Assembly (NCBI GenBank): GCA_025359185.1
Contig: JANYHF010000061.1
Location: 1 to 52,149 of the forward strand
Direction: 5' to 3'
DNA from: Hyphomicrobiaceae bacterium
GTDB taxonomy: Bacteria > Pseudomonadota > Alphaproteobacteria > Rhizobiales > Hyphomicrobiaceae
Length of the DNA: 52,149 nt
The position numbers and the translations under genes are program-made. This document shows positions 46,832-52,149 of the stretch, piece after piece. Positions within the stretch are counted from its first letter, which is position 1. Every line of letters begins with the position of its first letter. The notes below the pieces were generated by a model, which worked only from the letters and a program-made list of their open reading frames with translations, made no database searches and was not told the origin of the DNA.

Positions 46832-47185
46832 TCAAGATGTGAGCATCCGTTCGCGTCGCCGCGTCTCCTCGTCCGCCTCCTGCTTGTCGAGCATCGCGAG
46901 CCGCCGCATCAGTTCGGACATGACAGACGATTGGACTTTGCAAGCGAGCGGGGTCTGATCACACAGCACCGCCATCCGGCAGCGCCCTGTGCGCCGGCAC
47001 GCGCCGTCCTTGCAGGTCTTGGGCGGCCCGCAGCGTCCAGCAGTGATAAAATCATACAGCCGGAAATGCCAAAGCAGCGCCGGTTTCGGGGAAAAGTAAT
47101 GGCCTGCGGATGCCGTCGCAGGGTCTCCAAGCCCGAGTTTTCGCGCGATGCGGTAAAGCTCTAGTGGAAAGTTGAAGGGGAACAT
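46832..47185 (-). CDS. Cysteine-rich small protein, unknown function
   Basis: About 117 residues. After a hydrophobic start (MFPFNFPLELYRIARKLGLG), six cysteines occur at near-regular spacing: C52, C58, C63, C69, C75 and C82 (C-x5-C-x4-C-x5-C-x5-C-x6-C) in a basic context. A helical charged tail follows. The pattern suggests metal binding or disulfides, but no family is recognised. ATG 47185 is preferred over TTG 47194. It is 96 bp upstream of pyrG on the same strand. Confidence 0.5.
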   Translation of the reverse strand: MFPFNFPLELYRIARKLGLGDPATASAGHYFSPKPALLWHFRLYDFITAGRCGPPKTCKDGACRRTGRCRMAVLCDQTPLACKVQSSVMSELMRRLAMLDKQEADEETRRRERMLTS

Positions 47186-48070
47186 CAGCGGCAAGGCTCC
47201 GGGTTCGGGGCAGACTGCGCATGGTGGACGGGCTCGCCGGAGCTACCGGCAAGCGTTGAGTAACGGCGGGTGCGCGGACGCCGGATGGCCGCGATGGGTC
47301 GTTCATTGAGCAGCCTTCCGGCGCCCGCGCTTGCGGCGATTTTGGGCCGGGAGCGGCTCTTCCGGGCACCAGCGAGGGCCTGATTGCCACCCGCGTCGTC
47401 CACGCCCAGCCACGGGGCACCCGCCGCAGCGTCCCATTACCGGGCCTGCTGGCGCGAGGGACCGCGTCCCGGCTCTCCGGGTGCCCTTGGGGGAGTCACC
47501 CCCTCACACACCCGGCCGCCGCCATCCCCACCCCGGTCCGACGGCCGACACGTCCCGCCTCGGTGAAGATGAGTTGGAGTGTACGTGAAGTATTATTTTA
47601 GTAAAATTCAGTATAAAGTTGAGGTTAATCTGGAAGAGTTGAGCATTGATGGCTTGGCGTGTCCGGGCGCGTGCAAGGCAGGGCCTCTCGCCGTCGTAAG
47701 GCTAGGAGATGAACCGCCGCGGGCTGCAGCTTGGATCGCATGGGCCGAAGGGTGGGGTTTTGACCTGGTGCGTACAAACAGCCGGCCTCTTGCTGGGGCA
47801 CACTGCTGGGGGATAAGCAACCGCATTGTCCGGAAGCGCCCCCTGGAGCCGCCACATCCGATTGGGCGTATCTGAACTCTCAGAAATCCCGAACTGATTC
47901 GACCGCACCTGCCCCCCCTGCCCAACCCAAATTCTCCCAATCCGCTTCCGGACCTGAATGGCATGCTTCCTAAGACCGCTGATGTTTACCGACTCGCACC
48001 CTTCACCAACGCCGCCAGCGGCCTGCGACAACACAGGACGGGTCCTGCCGGTCCGCTCCGGTCGGCCCTC
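47186..48070. other. Gene-poor intergenic region with an abrupt AT-rich patch
   Basis: No convincing gene is seen in these 885 bp. The left part (to about 47570) is very G+C rich, with a GGGGCACCC/GGGTGCCC inverted pair near 47415 and 47479. At 47583-47640 the composition switches to AT-rich sequence (AAGTATTATTTTAGTAAAAT and onwards) and then returns to G+C rich. A 98-codon GTG-started frame (47579-47875) and a 72-codon minus frame (47185-47403) were examined and look non-coding. Confidence 0.45.
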
Positions 48071-48994
48071 TCAATATCGATCAATCACCTTCCCGCTCTC
48101 CCTGACGATCTTCCCGCGCCCATCCGCCAGATCGATCAGCAACCGCGAGTACCCCGTCCCGGCGCTTTTCTTGGTCGCGGATGCCACTTTGAAATCGTAG
48201 ACGAAGGTGAGCTCGTAGACCTGCGCGCTGTTGCGCGAGGGGCGGATGGCGAGCGTGCCGGGCTGGAGCGTGAACTCGCGGGCGGGCCAGCGGCCGAAAT
48301 AGGTCAGCTTGCTCTTGACCACCTGATCGAGGGCAACCGTTTTGCCGTAATAGCTGACTTTGCGCGCATAGATGCCACGCAGCACGTCGGGGCTGACATT
48401 GTCGCCCGAGAGATAAAATTCCGTCACAAAGCGCCCCAGCCGCGCTTCGATGTCGTTGCGGTCGGCATTGGGCGGCGGGGCGTAGGCGGTCTCGGTGCCG
48501 TCGGGGGCAAGGGTGGCGATCTCGGTGCGGGCGGGGGCGGTTACGGCGGCGGTGTCGGCCTCATCCGGTTGTCCGTCGTCAGCAGCGACTGCGGCGCCGC
48601 CCGTGCTCGGCACGGCGACCAGCCAGGCATTTGACAGCACCGCGTCGCCGGTGTGGCGCTGCGGATCGGGCACATCGACATAACCCGCAACGACGATGTG
48701 CTCACCAATCAGGCTGTCGAGCTTCTGCTCTCCGGCCGCATCGCTGGTAAGGATCTGCACCGTGCGCACGCCCTGCAGCTGAACCGGCGCGCCGTCGAGG
48801 TCCACGGCCATGGCGCAGGCGGGGTGCGCAAGCTGGATCTGGTAGCCCTTGAGGCTCTGGCCTGCGCCGCCCTGCTCGCGCATGACCGACAACTGTCCCT
48901 CGATGGGGCGGCGGTTGGCGAGGCAGCGGGCATCGGCGGGCACGCAAAGCGCCAGCAAGCCAAGGCCGGTCAGGATCGTTTGAGCCGCACGCAT
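48071..48994 (-). CDS. Secreted DUF4431-like protein with C-terminal NTF2-like domain
   Basis: A 307-residue exported protein with a signal peptide (QTILTGLGLLALCVPADA). The N-terminal half has a DUF4431-like pattern (CLANRRPIEGQLSVM..., with a second cysteine in HPACAMAV). A low-complexity Ala/Thr/Asp stretch follows (about residues 130-170). The C-terminal 120 residues (RLGRFVTEFYLSGDN, YYGKTVALDQVVKSK, VYELTFVYDFKVASA) look like an NTF2/SnoaL-type cone fold. AGGA upstream supports ATG 48994. Function is unknown. It is divergent from the StcD-like gene. Confidence 0.65.
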   Translation of the reverse strand: MRAAQTILTGLGLLALCVPADARCLANRRPIEGQLSVMREQGGAGQSLKGYQIQLAHPACAMAVDLDGAPVQLQGVRTVQILTSDAAGEQKLDSLIGEHIVVAGYVDVPDPQRHTGDAVLSNAWLVAVPSTGGAAVAADDGQPDEADTAAVTAPARTEIATLAPDGTETAYAPPPNADRNDIEARLGRFVTEFYLSGDNVSPDVLRGIYARKVSYYGKTVALDQVVKSKLTYFGRWPAREFTLQPGTLAIRPSRNSAQVYELTFVYDFKVASATKKSAGTGYSRLLIDLADGRGKIVRESGKVIDRY

Positions 48995-49114
48995 GGGTGT
49001 TCCTCAACTTGCTGGTGTCGTTTGTGCTCGGTTGGTCCAATAGCATCAAAATTGTGTCGGCGGGATGGAAGCGTCTACACTCCATCGGCCGCCACCGCCA
49101 TCCCGGATTTTTCC

Positions 49115-51157
49115 ATGCCCGTAAATGACCCGCTGCTCCAACCCTACCAGCTCAAGCATCTGACGCTGAAGAACCGCATCCTATCCACGGCGCATGAGCC
49201 GGCCTATTCGGTGGATGGGATGCCGAGGGAGCGCTACCGGCTCTACCACGCCGAAAAGGCGCGGGGCGGGATCGCGCTGACCATGACGGCGGGGTCGGCG
49301 ATTGTGGCGGCTGATTCGCCGCCGGCTTTCGGCAATTTGCATCTGTATAAAGACGAAATCGTGCCGTGGTTGCGCGAGATGGCGGACGCCTGTCATGAGC
49401 ACGGTGCGGCGGTGATGATGCAGGTGACGCATCTGGGGCGGCGAACGAACTGGAACAAGGGCGATTGGCTGCCGGTGCTGGCGGCGTCGCCCTTACGCGA
49501 GCCGGCCCATCGGACATTTCCAAAGGAGGCTGAGGACTGGGACATTGAGCGGATTATTATGGCGTATACGGACGCCGCCGAGCGCCTGAAGGCGGGCGGG
49601 CTCGATGGCATGGAGTTCGAGGCCTATGGCCATCTGATGGACGGGTTCTGGTCGCCGCTGACCAATGTTCGCACCGACGAATGGGGCGGATCATTGGATA
49701 ACCGCTTGCGATTTTCGCTGCGGGTGCTGGAGGCGGTGCGCCAGCGCGTGGGGCCAGAGTTCATCGTCGGACTGCGGCTGGTTGCGGACGAGGATCATGC
49801 GTCCGGCATTTCCAAAACGGAAGGGCTGGAGATCTGCAAGCGCCTGATCGCGACGGGCCACATCGACTTCCTCAATATCATCCGTGGGCACATTGAGCAC
49901 GACGCGCCGTTGCAGAAGGTGATCCCGATCGGCGGCATGGCGTCGGCGCCGCATCTGGATTTCTCCGGCGAGGTGAGGGCGGCGACCAAGTTCCCGATAT
50001 TCCATGCGGCCCGCATCAATGACGTCGCGACCGCGCGCCATGCCATTGCGTCGGGAAAACTCGACATGGTGGGCATGACGCGGGCGCATCTGACGGATCC
50101 TTACATTGTCGCAAAAATCATGGCGGGCGAGGAAGCCAGCATCCGGCCGTGTGTAGGGGCAACCTATTGCCTCGACCGCATCTATGAGGGCCACGAGGCG
50201 CTGTGTATCCATAACGCCGCGACGGGGCGCGAGGCGACGATGCCTCAGGTGATTGCGCGCGCGCCGGGCGCAAAGCAACGCATCGTGATCATTGGTGCGG
50301 GGCCAGCGGGCTTGGAGGCGGCGCGGGTGTGCGGCGCGCGCGGGCACAAGGTGACGCTGCTGGAGGCGGCCCCCGAAGCGGGCGGGCAGGTGCGGCTGAT
50401 CGCGCGGACGAAGCGGCGGAGCGAGATGCGGGGTATTGTCGATTGGCGGCTGGCGCAGTGTGAAAAGTCAGGCGTGGACGTGCGGTTCAATACGTTGGCG
50501 GACGAACACGACGTTTTGGCGCTGGAGCCGGAGATTGTTCTGGTGGCAACGGGCGGCCTGGCGCAGCGGCATCCGCACGTGGCGGGCGGTGAGCTGACGG
50601 TGACGGGCTGGGATATCCTTTCTGGCGACGTCGCTGCCGGCAAGGATGTTCTGCTCTATGACGATCATGGCGGCCAGCAGGGATTGATGGCCGCAGAATT
50701 CCTGGGCGATGCGGGTGCAACTCTGGAACTGGTGACGCCGGAGCGGTTTTTCGCGCCCGACGTCGGCGGGCTCAATCATGTGAGCTATATGCGGGCGCTG
50801 CAAACGCGAAAAGTACAGCTGACTATCTGCACAAAGCTGATCTCTGTTACGCGCGAGGGCAACCGGCTGCGGGCGGCGCTCGGCTCTGACTACAGTGACA
50901 AAACGGAGACCCGCCTCGTCGATCAGGTCGTCGTCGAGCACGGTACCCTGCCGCTGGACGATCTGTATTTCGCGTTGAAACCGGGCTCGCGCAACCTCGG
51001 TGAAATCGACTATGATGCGCTGATCGCTGGCCGCCCGCAGGTTATCGTCAGGAACGGGGCGGCAAAATTCCAGCTGTTCCGCATTGGCGATGCGGTTGCC
51101 CATCGCAATATTCATGCGGCGATCTATGATGCGCTGCGGCTGTGCAAGGATTTTTAG
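49115..51157 (+). CDS. NADH:flavin oxidoreductase, N-methylproline demethylase (StcD)-like
   Basis: A 680-residue enzyme of the OYE/TMADH family. Residues 1-350 form the FMN TIM barrel (LKNRILSTAHEPAYS, VTHLGRRTNWNKGDW, GMEFEAYGHLMDGFWSP). A cluster region CVGATYCLDRIYEGHEALC follows, then FAD/NAD domains with VIIGAGPAGLEAARVC. StcD acts in stachydrine (proline betaine) catabolism; this protein is a close relative by pattern. Only three of the four usual [4Fe-4S] cysteines are present (Ala replaces the second). ATG 49115 is the real start; the frame open to 48653 is antisense to the upstream gene. The SDR gene follows by 11 bases. Confidence 0.85.
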   Translation: MPVNDPLLQPYQLKHLTLKNRILSTAHEPAYSVDGMPRERYRLYHAEKARGGIALTMTAGSAIVAADSPPAFGNLHLYKDEIVPWLREMADACHEHGAAVMMQVTHLGRRTNWNKGDWLPVLAASPLREPAHRTFPKEAEDWDIERIIMAYTDAAERLKAGGLDGMEFEAYGHLMDGFWSPLTNVRTDEWGGSLDNRLRFSLRVLEAVRQRVGPEFIVGLRLVADEDHASGISKTEGLEICKRLIATGHIDFLNIIRGHIEHDAPLQKVIPIGGMASAPHLDFSGEVRAATKFPIFHAARINDVATARHAIASGKLDMVGMTRAHLTDPYIVAKIMAGEEASIRPCVGATYCLDRIYEGHEALCIHNAATGREATMPQVIARAPGAKQRIVIIGAGPAGLEAARVCGARGHKVTLLEAAPEAGGQVRLIARTKRRSEMRGIVDWRLAQCEKSGVDVRFNTLADEHDVLALEPEIVLVATGGLAQRHPHVAGGELTVTGWDILSGDVAAGKDVLLYDDHGGQQGLMAAEFLGDAGATLELVTPERFFAPDVGGLNHVSYMRALQTRKVQLTICTKLISVTREGNRLRAALGSDYSDKTETRLVDQVVVEHGTLPLDDLYFALKPGSRNLGEIDYDALIAGRPQVIVRNGAAKFQLFRIGDAVAHRNIHAAIYDALRLCKDF

Positions 51158-51168
51158 AGGGCTTACGG

Positions 51169-51948
51169 ATGGATTTCGGGATCAGGGGCCGCAAGGCTAT
51201 TGTCTGCGCTGCATCGAAGGGCCTGGGGCGCGGCACCGCCGAGGCGCTGGCGGGGGAAGGCGTGGACCTCGTACTGTGCGCGCGCGGAAAAGACGTGCTG
51301 GAAGCGACGGCCGAAGTCATCCGTAGAGAGAGCGGTGTTCCGGTGACAGCCATCGCCTGCGACATCACCACCGAAGCTGGCCGCGCCGCCGTGCTCGCCG
51401 CCTGCCCTGCACCCGACATTCTCATCACCAACGCAGGCGGCCCGCCGCCCGGCACATTCAACGGCTTCGAGCTCGAGGATTGGCGCAAGGCGGTCGAGAG
51501 CAACATGCTGACGCCGATCGCGCTCATCAAGGCCGTGGTGGTTGGAATGCAGGCGCGCGGGTTCGGCCGCATCGTCAACATCACGTCATCATCGGTGAAG
51601 AACCCGATTGCGTCATTGGAACTGTCGAACGGGGCGCGGGCCGGGCTCACGGGCGCTGTCGCCGCGCTGTCGCGTCAGACCGTCCGGCGCAACGTCACCA
51701 TCAACAACCTGTTGCCGGGCTGGCACGACACCGACCGTATCCGCGGCTCGATGGCGGGCCGCGCCAAGGCGGCAGGCGTTCCGTTCGAGGAGTATATCGG
51801 CAAGGCCGTCGCCCAAACACCAGCAGGCCGCATGGGCACCATCGCCGAGTTCGGCGCCACGGCCGCGTTCCTGTGCTCGGCGCAGGCGGGGTATATCACC
51901 GGGCAGAACATTCTTGCAGACGGCGGCGAATATCCGGGGACGTTGTGA
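51169..51948 (+). CDS. SDR-family oxidoreductase lacking the usual YxxxK
   Basis: A 259-residue short-chain dehydrogenase fold. The cofactor motif AASKGLGRG is at residues 14-22, and NAG (88-90) and SSS near 140 are kept. Where YxxxK is expected, the sequence is LSNGARAG (S153, R157). The C-terminal ADGGEYPGTL is typical. The gene begins 11 bases after the StcD-like gene, so both are probably co-transcribed and act on the same pathway. The missing Tyr/Lys makes standard dehydrogenase chemistry uncertain; other SDRs with LSNxxRxG at this site are known to me, but not their reaction. Confidence 0.82.
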   Translation: MDFGIRGRKAIVCAASKGLGRGTAEALAGEGVDLVLCARGKDVLEATAEVIRRESGVPVTAIACDITTEAGRAAVLAACPAPDILITNAGGPPPGTFNGFELEDWRKAVESNMLTPIALIKAVVVGMQARGFGRIVNITSSSVKNPIASLELSNGARAGLTGAVAALSRQTVRRNVTINNLLPGWHDTDRIRGSMAGRAKAAGVPFEEYIGKAVAQTPAGRMGTIAEFGATAAFLCSAQAGYITGQNILADGGEYPGTL

Positions 51949-51968
51949 GGCAATTGCGACGTTACAAC

Positions 51969-52148
51969 TTAGGTTGGGTCAAGCCTGTCGCGAGACCCAA
52001 CCTCTAGGCCGAAGTTCCCCGAGTCCAAAACCGGAACCTTGTCGGTAAGCCATTGGGCACGCAGCAGTTTCGCGGCGTGAGGGTGGCGGCGCACGGCCAG
52101 ATTGTGGTCATGTATGCGACGCACTGACTCATTCATGCCTGCGGCCAA
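51969..52148 (-). CDS. Possible C-terminal end of a minus-strand gene entering from the right edge
   Basis: An open frame of 59 codons runs from the right edge to a stop at 51969-51971. It includes MNESVRRIHDHNLAVRRH, HAAKLLRAQWL and ends in GLEVGSRDRLDPT, the last part being encoded by the inverted repeat at 51971-52003. Arg/His-rich, helical-looking sequence is consistent with coding, but no family is recognised and the rest lies outside the window. It is convergent with the SDR gene. Confidence 0.3.
   Translation of the reverse strand: MAAGMNESVRRIHDHNLAVRRHPHAAKLLRAQWLTDKVPVLDSGNFGLEVGSRDRLDPT
51971..52003. repeat. Inverted repeat after the SDR gene
   Basis: AGGTTGGGTC (51971-51980) and GACCCAACCT (51994-52003) are perfect 10-bp arms around a 13-base loop. 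It lies 23 bases after the SDR stop. No T-run follows, so it may be a repeat rather than an intrinsic terminator. Confidence 0.6.
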
Positions 52149-52149
52149 T

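Noticed and set aside
47185-47403. 72-codon minus-strand frame upstream of the cysteine-rich gene
   Set aside because: Basic low-complexity sequence, no start signal and overlap of several equally open frames; not supported as a gene.
47579-47875. 98-codon GTG-started frame in the gene-poor region
   Set aside because: Composition changes sharply along it, there is no ribosome site and it resembles no family.
48653-49114. 154-residue extension of the StcD-like protein
   Set aside because: It is antisense to the DUF4431-like gene and lacks the family N-terminus, which begins at 49115.

Overview
The window looks like a chromosomal segment of a free-living alphaproteobacterium, most likely Hyphomicrobiales (Rhizobiales) or a close uncultured lineage. 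It is G+C rich. The lysA to DUF4175 (TIGR02302) order, the MidA/PgeF pair, the StcD-like flavin oxidoreductase plus SDR pair and the CaiD plus CoA-ligase pair are arrangements I know from that class. I see no rRNA, tRNA, CRISPR array or transposase. Assignments rest on protein motifs read by eye; no searches were run.

Left edge (1-4.9 kb): the 3' end of a group II intron (end of its reverse transcriptase/maturase, domain V and domain VI) sits inside a sugar-type ABC substrate-binding protein gene, in the sense orientation. An MNT/HepT toxin-antitoxin pair follows, then a RACo-type corrinoid-protein reductive activator, then an AbrB-like antidote/Doc toxin pair with a recognisable promoter and operator.

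4.9-21 kb: two transporters (Fsr-like MFS and EamA/DMT), a small virulence-factor-family protein, holC, a periplasmic TPR protein with a clear terminator, a DUF3754 membrane protein, prmA, an aminopeptidase P, a divergent RtcB-family protein, two tandem secreted VWA proteins that share a beta-type repeat, and a DUF882/YcbK-like peptidase.

21-31.7 kb: an ABC-F ATPase, msrB, a cysteine hydrolase and ribokinase pair, UDP-glucose dehydrogenase, midA, pgeF, a lipoprotein with a duplicated domain, and prs.

31.7-33.7 kb: a small accessory island of lower G+C. It encodes a membrane-anchored coiled-coil ParA-type ATPase and two small helical proteins that appear to share an N-terminal module. This is the best candidate here for an undescribed system.

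33.7-52.1 kb: an orphan DUF1902 protein, two MaoC-like hydratases, lysA, the DUF4175 envelope protein with a hexanucleotide repeat, dcd, hutD, a CaiD-like hydratase with an NDP-forming acyl-CoA ligase, a GFA-domain protein, a lipoprotein, pyrG, a cysteine-rich small protein, a gene-poor stretch of about 0.9 kb, a DUF4431-like secreted protein, and the StcD-like oxidoreductase/SDR pair.

A theme runs through the window: many intergenic palindromic repeats of several families. Some lie inside coding sequence without breaking the frame (93 bp in midA, 51 bp in the CoA ligase), and others supply the C-terminus of a protein (a MaoC hydratase, the MFS transporter). This resembles the in-frame palindromic elements known from Rickettsia.
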